Shown: positions 13,315 to 23,797 of the stretch, piece after piece
Numbering within the stretch: position 1 is the first letter of the stretch
Layout: each line of letters starts with the position of its first letter
Assembly (NCBI GenBank): GCA_932521025.1
Contig: OW051468.1
Location: 806,064 to 870,063 of the forward strand
Reading direction: 5' to 3'
Length of the DNA stretch: 64,000 nt
Source of the DNA: Oscheius onirici
Taxonomy: Eukaryota; Nematoda; Chromadorea; Rhabditida; Rhabditidae
Notes under the pieces: generated by a model
Seen by the model: only the letters and a program-made list of their open reading frames with translations
Database searches by the model: none
What the model was told of the DNA's origin: nothing
Made by a program: the position numbers and the translations under genes

Positions 13315-13720
13315 TCAGTCTCTGTCTCTCTTCCATTTCCAGACTGTGTCTCTCTTACTCTCTGCCTTCTGGCTCTCGGACTCTCAAACTTTCTAACTCT
13401 GTCTCTCTCTCCGACTCTCTGTCCCCCTGACTCTCTGATTCTCAGACTCTCTGTCTTCTTACTCTCTGACTCTTCGACTTTCTGACTCTCTGTCCCCCTA
13501 ACTCTCTGACTGACTGTCTAACTGTCCCTCTGACTCTCCGACTCTCTGACTCTCTGTCTAACTGTCTCCCTGACTCTCTTTGACTCTCATACTTCCCCCC
13601 CCCCCCTGACTCCCTGTCCCTCTGACTCTCAGACTCTCTGCCTTCTGACTCTCGGACTCTCTTTCCCTCTGATTCTCATACTCTCTGTCCTCCTGACTCT
13701 CTAACTCTTCCACAAACTTT
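13315..13720. repeat. GACTCTCTGT microsatellite array
   Basis: About 400 bp of imperfect GACTCTCT/GTCTCTCT/GTCCCCCT units in pyrimidine-rich orientation, including an internal C run near 13599. Confidence 0.85.
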
Positions 13721-14329
13721 TCCATACTTTTCTATCTCACTACCCCGACACAATTTGTCCTTTGTTTCTCCCGCCTTGTCGTAGTATCATTCCGTTTCTT
13801 TCCAATCAAAGCAACACACCGCCACTCTCTTTCTCTTGACCATCCCCAGCTCTAATATTACAGGATCGGATATCCAGTTGCACCCTCCTGATCCCACCTG
13901 TCCTCCCGCCTGTTCATATAACCCCTTCTCTCTATGTCGGCACATCCATTTTACGACTCAGCTCCCTAAATCTCGTCTGGCAACTTTTGACCTCTTTCAC
14001 TGGGCAGCTGACTGACTACCCGTCACTTATTATGCAATTGGATGTCATTTTTAAGGGGACAGAGAGAGTCAGTTGTGGGAATTACACTGACTGACGGTAG
14101 CCGATGCCGAAAAGAAAGACCCCGGCGTGAAATTAGCATAAGAAAGGAGCTCCACGGGCCATTTACAATTGTTGACTGTATCCTCTCTCTCGTCCTCTCT
14201 CCCTCTCTCAATCGACGGCTTCCGCCAGATGCCAGAGACAGAACGAGGGGTAATATAGGCTAATTGGAGCCATACTTGCCAGCCTAATAATAATTATTGT
14301 TTGTGTCTCAGGTGCTTGCTTCTGAACTG

Positions 14330-14515
14330 ATTCGATTCTCTGTTCCTCTGCCTCCCTGTCTCTCTGAATCTTTGACTCTTTGACTCTCAGTATCTCAGTC
14401 TGTCAGTCTTTGACTATCTGGCTATCTACTCTCTGATTCGCTCTCTCTCACTCTCTTTTTCTCTCATTGCCAGTCTCTCACTCTATCAGTCTGTGAGTCT
14501 GTATCTCTCTCACTC
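14330..14515. repeat. GACTCTCTGT microsatellite array
   Basis: Imperfect octamer units in the pyrimidine-rich orientation. The array directly abuts the nested GC-rich mobile element. Confidence 0.8.
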
Positions 14516-14517
14516 AG

Positions 14518-15132
14518 GGTTGGGAACGGGCCGGGCCGGGCGGCCCGTCTAGGCCCGACGTTCCAGACTTAGCTGTGGAAGAGAGTGGGGTCAAAAATGC
14601 AAATAAAGCATATTATAATGATTTTTAGTACGTTTTAGTACTACGTAAGGATTGCATTATAGAGTATCAAATTATATCTTTTTCACTAAACCTGGCTCCG
14701 GGCCTGCCCGGGTTTCAGACTTGGCCGTCGGACCGGGATCGGACCAAAAATGAAGATGGTCATATTATAGCGCATTTTAGCGCATTCTAGAACTAAATCA
14801 ATGAATAATAATATTGTTATATTTTGCTGAACTTTTTTTTTTTTTAAAATGACGAAAAAATGCAGATTTTGGTCAAAAAACACCCCTTTTTCCAAAATTT
14901 CCCCGCGGGCCGGGCTTTTCAGGCCCAAGCCCGGGCCTGAAAACATGGATGTGACAAGCCCGGATTGGCGGAGTTGAGTGGTTCAGATCCATGGTGGCTC
15001 GGGCCTCAACTTTCAGGCCCAAGCCCGGCCCGTCAGCCAGGTTTATTTTTCACAATTTTAACACTAAAACCCAGAAAAATACCCATGTTTTCCCATTTTT
15101 TCCTTCGGGCCCGAGCCCGGCCCGGTCTAGTT
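14518..15132. mobile_element. Older GC-ended element interrupted by a younger insertion
   Basis: The block begins with runs of GGGCCGGGC and ends with GAGCCCGGCCCGGTCTA. An intact related element (14687-15045) interrupts it. The outer ends are GC-rich and roughly complementary, and the A/T-rich interior lacks coding sequence. I infer an older member of the same non-autonomous family. Confidence 0.55.
14687..15045. mobile_element. hAT-like MITE, copy A, with perfect 8-bp target duplication
   Basis: The termini are TAAACCTGGCT and its inverse AGCCAGGTTTA. The 8 bp TTTTTCAC flanks both sides exactly (14679-14686 and 15046-15053). Subterminal GC-rich blocks (GCCCGGGTTTCAGACTTGG on one side, AAGCCCGGCCCGTC on the other) surround an A/T-rich centre shared with copies at 32.6 and 63.6 kb. 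There is no transposase frame. The 8-bp duplications point to hAT-type transposition. Confidence 0.8.
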
Positions 15133-15530
15133 ATCTGACTTTATGAGTTTCTCACTCCTAGTTTCTTACTCTGATTCTCTGACTCTGTCCATCTGTCTCC
15201 CAGACTCTCTGACTCTCAGTATCTCAGTCTTTAACTCTCTGGCTATCTGACTCTCTGTTTCACTCTCTCAATGTTTCTATCTCTCAGACTCTCAGTTTTC
15301 TGTTTCTCTGTCTCTCAGCCTCTGTATGTCTGGTTATCTGACTCTAAGAGTCTCTCACTCACCTTGTCTCTTACTCTCTGATGCTCTCACTCTGTCTCTT
15401 AGTCCCCTGTCTCTCATTCTCTTACTCCCTCGCTCTTTGATTCCCTGACTCTTTGACTCTGTGTTCCTCTAACTCTCTGACTCTCTCTGTCTTTCTGTCC
15501 CTCACTCTCCCAATCTCTCTCAGTTCAGTC
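15133..15530. repeat. GACTCTCTGT microsatellite array
   Basis: Imperfect octamers, pyrimidine-rich orientation, continuing the array broken by the mobile element at 14.5-15.1 kb. Confidence 0.8.
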
Positions 15531-16104
15531 CTGATTCACTACTACCTTCGCCTCTTTTCCTGACTGATGGCGACTCCTTTGCCCCGAAAAAGTCTCTCTT
15601 GATTGATGAGCATGACTCAGTAAAGAGAAAGCCTTCCTCTCGCCCCATTGTCTTACCCACAATAACCTTGCCTCTTTCAGATCCGGCTTCTTCTCACTCA
15701 CAGTCGTCGGCGGTACTTTTGACTCCGATCGGCCGGCAGGTCCTTTGATCCCAGTCGGAAAGGCTCGACCCCATTCATTTTATTCTTTACAACTTTATGG
15801 CCACCTATCTGTCTCGGGACTGAAACAGATGTTTGTGTCTGGGAGAGAGACATCTCTCTTGGAGCGTACATCCTATGCCCTTTGTCTCTCATTCTCAGCG
15901 GAGTCCCCCCTCATTTTTATTGCCCTTTTTTCATCCGGATCTACGTTTTGTGGGTCTAAATCGATTCATCAGAGCCGATCCCATAAATCAGAGAGGCCAG
16001 TGGACCGCGGAAGGCACCACTCTCTGTTGATCTGAACGATCAGCATTTTTACGATCTGGATAGATACCAGAACTGTTTCCGGTTTTTAACTATTGCCTTA
16101 GTCT

Positions 16105-16330
16105 TCTTGACAGTCAGAGACAGAGAGTCCGAGAGATAGAGAGGCAGAGACAGAGAGTCTGACAGTCAGAGAGCCAGAGAGTCAGAGAGTCAGAGAGCCA
16201 GAGAGTCAGAGAGTCAGAGACAGAAAGACAGAGAGATAACGACAGAGAGTCAGAGAGTCGGAGAGTCAGAGACAGAGAGACTGAGAGACAGAGACAGAGA
16301 GTCAGAGACAGAGAGACAGAGACAGTCTGA
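16105..16330. repeat. AGAGAGTC microsatellite array (opposite orientation)
   Basis: Same octamer family as the others but reading AGAGAGTCAGAGACAG on the plus strand, so its orientation is reversed. Confidence 0.85.
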
Positions 16331-18255
16331 CTTCCCAATTCCTTCCCCAAAAACTCTCCTACCTGATCAGCTGCCAGCCGTCATTAGGATCGATTCAGAC
16401 GAATGTGATTGATGCGCTAGATATCACAGCCGCGACCACCAAACTAACTGTCCCAAAGACCTTCCTTCGCCCCTCCGTCGCGATGATCCTCGATTAATTC
16501 GAGCCAGCTGGATGGGACCCATTCATTTCTAATGCATCGCCACATTGTTGAAGGGACCACCCCCTTTTCATGTCCTGTCACTAGTAGTAACTTTAAAATT
16601 CTAATGATTAAAGAAGAGAGGGACGATTGCCCTGTTCCCACGGAACACTTCATGCTGTTCTGACCTTCAATTGTATTCGGTCGCAGAGAGAGAAAGAGAC
16701 AACTGTTGCGACGGGACAGCCGTTTTGCAGCATCCTTATTTTTTATTCTAATAGTTGAGAAACTCTTTTTTTTTGAAGAGTGAGTAATCACTTTTGTCTG
16801 TTTTAGAACAATCCCTTTTTCAAGAACCTGAACGTGAGTCAGATTACCAGTAGCCCGTTTTTTTCTACTTTTTGTTTCAAATTTGGCCAGATTCTGTGTC
16901 TCTCTGACTCTCTCCCTTTCCATTTCCCCCAAATTTCCGCCGGCAGGTAAATGAAGTCCATTCAGCAATTCAAATCCAGACAAAAACAGTAACAGCCGTA
17001 AATTACGACCACCCTATCTTATCTTTTCTCCCGAGAGGAGCCGAAAAAGAGTCTCCGTTCCAATTTCTTTAGCTTTCGAAAACAGGCGCCAAAATCTTCG
17101 TCTTCATTCACAGGCCATAAATTGACACTTGTCTGTTGACACAGCCGTTTTGTCAAGGGGGAAGGAGAAGGTACAAGGTTAATTCCTTCTGATCCTGGCC
17201 AAGGTTGCCCCGGCTGTTTAATGACTCATTGTCCTATTACAACTGATCTCTCTCTCTCTCTTCCGAACAACATGGCCTATCTGTCAGAGATACGTCTTCC
17301 TTTGGGTCATTTGCTCTTTTTAGTCCAGGCTTAAACTTTAAACTTAAAATTAAAGCACTTTTAACTTTAAAAAAGTAAGAAAAACCAAAGATTTGGTCGT
17401 ATTGCGCGCATCAATATTTCCTGTAATTTTTTTGATCATGCTTTTTGTACTCGAAACCTATTTTATTGTCATTTTCTTTCAAAAAGCTTCAAAATGATGC
17501 CAAACATGCATGAAATTTGTTGAGTTTTGAAAAAAGCTTCCCTTCATTTTTCAAGCCTTTTTCATGTTTTCCCATTTTCAAACTTTTGGACTGTTTGGTG
17601 TCATTTTGATGCTTTCGGAGTAACAAATACGGTAGGACCACATTCAAGAGCAGAAAACCATCTCAGACAAAAGTAGATTTTCTACGCGGCGCGCTTTTGA
17701 GGCAAGGATGCTTCAGACGAAAAATTGAACCTTGGCGAGTTTTCTTTGGAGCTCTGTCTCTCTGCCTCCATCCCGGAATGGGATTGTTTAAACTTCCATG
17801 TTGATTGATAATCCGCTGTCGTCGAGACCCGCACTTTGCATATATTCCGGTTTTCATCCCCCCTCTGGCTGACATTGCTTTTCACACCCTTCTTATTTAT
17901 CGTCCGAGAATCTTCCGTCAAAATTGTTTCTTCAAAAAAGTGTGAGAAATTTGAGCTATCCCTCTTAAAGCCATTGCCAGGAAGGAAACTCCTCTTTTCG
18001 TATCCTGTCCTTTCTTCTTACTTCTCGTGCGTGAAATTGAAGAATGCATAAGAAATTGAGGAAGCAGTGAAAGTTGCGCGGAAAGAAACTTTAGCAATCA
18101 GTTTGACCCGGGTGTAATTCATAAACCTCTCTCTCGCGCTTATGTCTCTCCGAGGACGGGCAAAAACTTTTCTCCATATGTCTTCAAATCGAGCAGATGG
18201 TCCTTTTTGTTTGGGAAGAAGTTATGTCCAGATGGGGTCCGGATATTAGTGAAGG

Positions 18256-18301
<46 letters not shown>
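18256..18301. repeat. (GGGACA)n short array
   Basis: About seven near-perfect copies of the hexamer GGGACA. It is the same unit as the large array at 59.35 kb. Confidence 0.9.
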
Positions 18302-18732
18302 GAGTCACTCCCGCCACTGATTGAGTTCCCTTGACTCATACCTCCCAGCCTCCTACGGCAGCGACCGGTCTGACCGGACTGACTCTCTCTCTCACGCAAT
18401 CCGCGTGTGTTCTCCTCCTCTTCCGGCCTGTGTGGGTCGAACACAGCCTCCCTTTCTCGATCCATATATGTTTTGTTTATCGGCGAGAGAGACGTCCAGA
18501 GGACCCTCGCTGTGCTTATAAACTGTCCCTCAGTCTCTCTCCTCCCAAACTCACGACATTTAAAGCGTGGGCCAGTAGCCGTTTTCCAATGATTAGTCAC
18601 CTTGTTTGTATTACTAAAGCAGTCGAAAAGAACATTGTTTTGTTTTGACACTGAAGCGTTCTCCTTCGGGAATTCTCTTCTCTTTTTTGCGGTCCCTGTC
18701 ACTTTTCCTTGAAAAGGCAAAAAACATTTGTC

Positions 18733-18805
18733 TCTCTCGGGAATCGAACCCTGGTCTTATGAATCGCAGTCGGGCAGCTTACCGACTGCGCTTTTCGGAC
18801 GAAGA
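18733..18805 (-). pseudogene. tRNA-like remnant
   Basis: The minus strand carries an A-box-like GCGCAGTCGGTAAGC and a B-box-like GGGTTCGATTCCC at tRNA spacing, with a CAT-containing segment where a methionine anticodon would be. The stems are not complementary. It is a decayed tRNA or a SINE head. Confidence 0.35.
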
Positions 18806-20277
18806 GGTGCGGCATTTTTCTGAACAGTATTTAAACTTGAAGAATTTTTTTTGTAATTTTAGGTCATTGTCCATGAGGGTTTCTCGGCTTCAGTAGTCCT
18901 ACTCCTGAAACTAATAACTACATTTTTCCAGTCCAGTTTAACAAAACTGATATCATCCTTGATTTGTCTTCTTTTCTTCACAGATTCCTTTGATCTTTAC
19001 AGCTTTCCATTCGCCGAAATCAGTCGGAACATCAATACTACTCCCCGGGGAAAAACAGAAAGATTCTATCAGTAGGATATTGGCACAAATCATTTCCTCC
19101 CTCTCATTCCCACCTCCTTTTCACGGCGTGTGGGTTGCGCAATGCCTCCTGTCTCGTTTTCTGCCACCGAGCCATTGTCGGGTCCAATTAGACGACTGTT
19201 GCGCACAAATGGACCATGTCCTCTCCTATTCAATCTCGACCGCCACATGGTAGTCATTAACTCTTTACTTCTTGACCTCTTTGCTTCAGAGAGAGACAGA
19301 CTCTTTTTGACCAGCCGTAATCGGTAATTATTGGCAGCCGGTTGGCGTGCCGTCTCACAAGCCATGCGACCGTACTAGTCGTGGGAAATTTGGATTTTTT
19401 TGTCTCTCTCAGTCTTCCTCATAACCCAGCTGATCCGTCGACACTTCTGACCATCAGGCCGGTCGTGAGTCGTTTGCTCTACAGATTATGCAAGACAATA
19501 GACGCCAAATGGCACATACACACTGGAAGAGGACTTGTTGACAGGGTGGCGGGACACAGAGAGAGAGTGACACTCAATTTGCATATCTGAGCTCTCAGTC
19601 TATATAGGGACAGCGGTATTGGTATCCTTTATTACCAGCTGCTTTATCTGGGTATGAGAGTGACCAGTCTCTGATTCTTTGTCTTTCTGTCTCTCTGTCC
19701 CTCTTACTCTCTGTCTCTTTGACTCTCTGACTGTCAGTTCATCTCCCTGTCCCTGTCCCTGTGACTCTCTTTGACTCTATCTCTCTCTTTTCGTATCATG
19801 CTTGTTCAGTAGTCGCTTCCTCTGCTAATTTCCTGTCTGTCTCTAAACGTCCTCCAATTATAGGATTATCACTAGTCAGAGCAAGTGGATGTTTCCCGGG
19901 GAACAGGTTGTTGGGACTAACCTCCCCCTTACTTTCAGTCACTTTCAAAAATCTCAGCTTGACTCTCTCTCTGTCCTCTAGGGAGACGTTACACCATGGC
20001 CAGATATGATGACAAACAGCCCCTTCTTCGAACCTCGCCGTCTTCTTCCCCTTCTCTTTTAACGAGCCTTTACTCTCGATTATTCATGTCCTCTCATTTT
20101 GAGATGGGAAGCGGGACAAAAACGAGGCATAGAGGCCGGTCAACCCGAATTGGCCATTTCCTTCTGAAAGCTCGACTGACATGACAGTTGAGCCGTTTTG
20201 ACGAGTAGTGAAGGGGGCTATTACACGCTCTCTTTGTTGGTCAACCTCTGTTTTTGATTTTATGTACTTTTGAGATT

Positions 20278-20615
20278 CAGAGGGACTGAGAGACTGAGAG
20301 ACAGAGATACAGAGAGTCAGAGAGTCAAAGACAGGGAAACAGACAGACAGAGAGACGTCAGAGATTCAGTTAGTCACTGAGTCAGAGATTCAGAGAGTCA
20401 GATATTCAGAGAGACAGAGACTGAGAGAGCCAGAGAATCAGAGAGTCACGGAGACAGAGAGTCAGAGAGAATCAGAGACAGGGGGAAGTCAGAGAGACAG
20501 AAAGTCAGAGAGTCTGAGAGTGGGAGAGTCAGAGAGGCAGAGAGGCAGAGAGAGTCAAAGAAACAGAGAGACAGAGAGTCAGAGAGGCAGAGAGGCAGAG
20601 AGACTGATACAGAGT
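20278..20615. repeat. AGAGAGTC microsatellite array (purine-rich orientation)
   Basis: Long imperfect array of AGAGAGTC/AGAGACAG units. Confidence 0.85.
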
Positions 20616-21576
20616 CCTATCCAGAGACCAGTTATCTCCCTCCCCCTCTTGACCCATGTTCTCTTTTGTTCTGATCCAGTCTCTCTCTCTCTGTCCAGAC
20701 ACTTCCTCTCAATAATCTTGTCCCAGCCAACTACAGTATTCGTTTTCTAATTAAAAAATAGGTAGCACCTGACATTGTGTGAGTTTAGGATAAGAGGGGA
20801 TATATTTGCATGCAACGGGAGCTTAAGCCATCGCGCTCTCTGGATCAGCCGAGATCGGAATTAATTTACGACCAGTCATAATTTTTTGAGGTGTGAGCCA
20901 GTTATAATTGTTCTCAATTACCCATATGGTCACAGGGGGGCTCCATTACCGTTTGTTGACAGCTGCCTCGATTGCTTTCCTCCTCCAGACAGAAAGTTCC
21001 ACGTGATTTTTATTGACTAGATGACTCTCTCTCTTTTATGGGGTTCGAGCAAACTGTCTCTCTTCCTCCCGAGGCCGCCGCCTCTCCTGTCTCTGTTTGA
21101 TATCCGGCATGTCCACCGACCCTCTATCGAATGGGAAGACACATCGGAGAGACGTTTTGTCTGTTTATTTGCCGCTGGAGGTGGTCGGAGGATGTGGACT
21201 GTGTCCTGCCAAAGATGACCATCTGGACGGTAGCCAGAGAAGGCCATTTGAATTTTGGTGAGAGCTCTTTTCATTCCATTGACCTGTTAGATACTGTCGA
21301 GTTAGTACAGTAATCCTAATCAGTCCTACTCATTAGTTCCTAGTCGCCTCTCGTCAGCATCTATCTCTACAGTAGATTCTACCGGATTTTGGTGAGTCTC
21401 CCTGACTAGCTCACTCTCTGAATCTCAGTCTCTCTGACTCTAAAACTCCCTGTCTCTATCAATCTCTCCCCAGTCTCTGACTCTCTCCCTTTTAAATTCT
21501 CTTTCTGTTTCTCTGACTCTCCGTTTCTCAGACTCTATGACTCTATGTTTCTCTGTTTCACAGTGTGTTATTCTGG

Positions 21577-21781
21577 GTTAGGGAATTTTTTTATAGAAAA
21601 AAAAAACGATTTTTTTTCTTTAATCAATTTTTTCGGCTGTTTTTGTACATTTTTGACACTTCGTTATATGTTTCTGGTGTAGTTTTTCAAGATGAGTCGA
21701 TTGAACATAACTAAAAAGCAAGAAAATGAGTGGAACAACTGCTGTAATTCTACTGTAATTTTTCTAACAAAAGTCCCTAAC
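21577..21781. mobile_element. GTTAGGGA/TCCCTAAC-ended foldback element
   Basis: The ends GTTAGGGA and TCCCTAAC are inverted. The interior shares TGTACATTTTTGACxCTTCG and GATGAGTCGATTGAACATAA with the element at 29.2-29.6 kb. The 9-bp word GTTATTCTG lies beside both ends (about 21568 and 21784), consistent with a target-site duplication. No coding capacity is seen. Confidence 0.65.
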
Positions 21782-22599
21782 ACGTTATTCTGTCAGTCTC
21801 TGACTCTCTCATTTCACACTCTCCCTCTGCCTCTCTCTGAGTCTCAGACTCTCTCACTCTCTCAGTCAGCCTCTCTGTCTCTCAGACTCTCTGTCCCTCT
21901 TCCCCAACTTCCTGTCCATCTCCAACAATCCTTCTGTCCTTATCCCTTGACCTGCGGATCGACTGAAGTGGTCCTCTGTCCGTCTATGTGTCCATCAATC
22001 ACGTCCCCCCACTGGAATCCGATATCTTGAGTAAATACAAAAAAAGAACTGCTGCTGGTCAGCGCGAAGAGCAACGGATTAGGCTTGTATGTCAATAGAA
22101 AGACAAGTAGCTACTGCTTCAGTTTAGTGAGGTAAATCTTGTCTGACTCTCAGCCTCTGATCCCAATCCAAAGATATGTACAGTTCAGAGAGGGTTACCA
22201 AGTGTGGACGGAACCGGTTCAGCTTTTTCTTGCCCTTTCTCTCTTTTGGACTGGCACCATGCCGAAGACGCCTTCCTCCAATATCCCCCTCGTTTTTGAC
22301 TGATTCTCTCCTCTGCCTACTAATCTCCCATGCCTCACGGTCACATTTCCCGGTCGGTCAAGTAGCTTCGGGTGATCTCGCCTTCCATCGGGTATGTTTC
22401 CATCCGAGCTCAGCTGGATTTGTCACCCTATTGTTAGGAAAGAGTTGGGGTTAAGGGATGAGTATGATGGATGAGAAAAATTCTCGATAGCCACTTCCAA
22501 AGCCTCTGTACTTTCGGGACATTCTTAGCCCATGACCTCATGTTCTTGAAGTATACCCTCTGGTTATCAGGTCAACTTCAAAGGACCAGTCGCTGTCTT

Positions 22600-23010
22600 T
22601 CAGTCATTTCAGTGAGTTTCTCAGTCTCTCAGTCCATCAGTCCCTCTGACTCTCTGTCCCTCTGTCCCACAGTCTCTCTGTCCTTCAGTCCCTCTGACTC
22701 TTTCCTTCCCTGACTCTCTGTCTTTCTCTGTCTCTCGGTCTCTTTGTATCTCTCTCCCTCTGACTCTCTAACTCTTTCTTTCCCTGTCCCTCAGTCTCTC
22801 AGTCCCCCAGTCTCTCTGTCTCTCCGTCTCTCAGTCTCTCAGTCCCTCCGACTCTCTGACTCTTTCTTTCCCTGACTCTCTCCCTCAGTCTCTCTGTCTC
22901 TCCGTCTTTCAGTCCCTCTGTCCCTCTCCCCCTCTTACTTTCTTTCCCTGACTGTCTGTCTCTCTGACTCTCAGCATCTTTCTTTCCCTGTCTCTCAGTC
23001 TCTCCACCCC
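22600..23010. repeat. GTCTCTCAGTCCCTCTGACT microsatellite array
   Basis: About 400 bp of imperfect 8-bp CT-rich units with more CAGTCTCT variants than other arrays. Confidence 0.85.
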
Positions 23011-23370
23011 CATCCTCTTGACTCATCCCCTCCATCTGCTACCTTCTCCCCATATCCATAAGCCGGTTGTTTATACCTGTACTCTCAATTAATTATTCCT
23101 CTTTCGGAGGATCGGGAGTCATGGCCAGCGGCTCGCCTCCAAAGGAAGCAGTCGGGTGTGAATACGCGTGTTTGGAGCAAGGCCACCGCTGATAGGACCT
23201 CTGTGATAGAGGGTCGACTCGTAAGAGAGGCACGGGTCACACAGAGAGCCTCTAATTGTTTCCTTGTTCAGACTCTAGCTTTTCGCCAGACGGTTTCTGT
23301 CACTTTCAGTTCAGAACACACAGTCCTTTAACTTTTCTCAGCAACTGACTATAGAAAAGCAAAAAGATTT

Positions 23371-23442
23371 GAATAGTTGGGAATTGAACTGGACATTTTA
23401 AGATTTGTAATCCGGACGCTAACCGACTGAGCCATGCAGGGG
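23371..23442 (-). pseudogene. tRNA-like remnant
   Basis: The minus strand reads TGGCTCAGTCGGTTAGC (A-box region), then an anticodon-like segment, then AGTTCAATTCC (B-box-like). The acceptor and T stems do not close. Probably a degenerate tRNA copy. Confidence 0.35.
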
Positions 23443-23797
23443 AGTTCGCTGCTGTTTTCCGCCGGTTATTTGAAACTTTGATTCGGCGTATTCATTTGAT
23501 TTTCCTTTACTTTTTTTTTCTCATTTTGAGACTTTTTGTCGGAAACCCCGTCAAATAACATTTTCCCGCGCAGCCTGGTCCGGAGGATCCGCCCACGCAC
23601 CCGCCCCCGGGATCCTTCCCTCCCACCCACACAAAACAGTTACCTTTCTCTCTCCGGAGCCCCCGCAACGCAATTACCTCACACCTTTCACGATATCTCC
23701 GTCTCTGGATCTCTTTCATCCTTTTCTTCTCTTTCTTTACAACTCTTGTAATTTCTATAATTTTCAGAGAGCGACAGAAGCCAATGCGGTTACGACG

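Larger units (their letters stand above)
12590..23797. other. Gene-poor, microsatellite-rich intergenic region upstream of Toll
   Basis: About 11 kb with no recognised protein gene. It holds CT- or GA-rich arrays (listed separately), a nested hAT-like element at 14.5-15.1 kb, a foldback at 21.58 kb, two tRNA-like remnants and many short open frames created by the repeats. Promoter elements for Toll may lie in its last part, but I cannot pinpoint one. Confidence 0.5.

Noticed and set aside
13315-13720. CRISPR-like regular repeats
   Set aside because: The repeats are 8-bp imperfect microsatellite units without unique spacers, in a eukaryotic genome.
16114-16350. Leu/Ser-rich open frame resembling a membrane protein
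   Set aside because: It is the GACTCTCT microsatellite translated, as are similar frames at 20.5, 22.8 and 51.6 kb.
18184-18720. 178-codon minus-strand open frame
   Set aside because: Part of it is the GGGACA repeat read as Pro-Cys, the rest overlaps CT-rich DNA, and no motif is recognisable.
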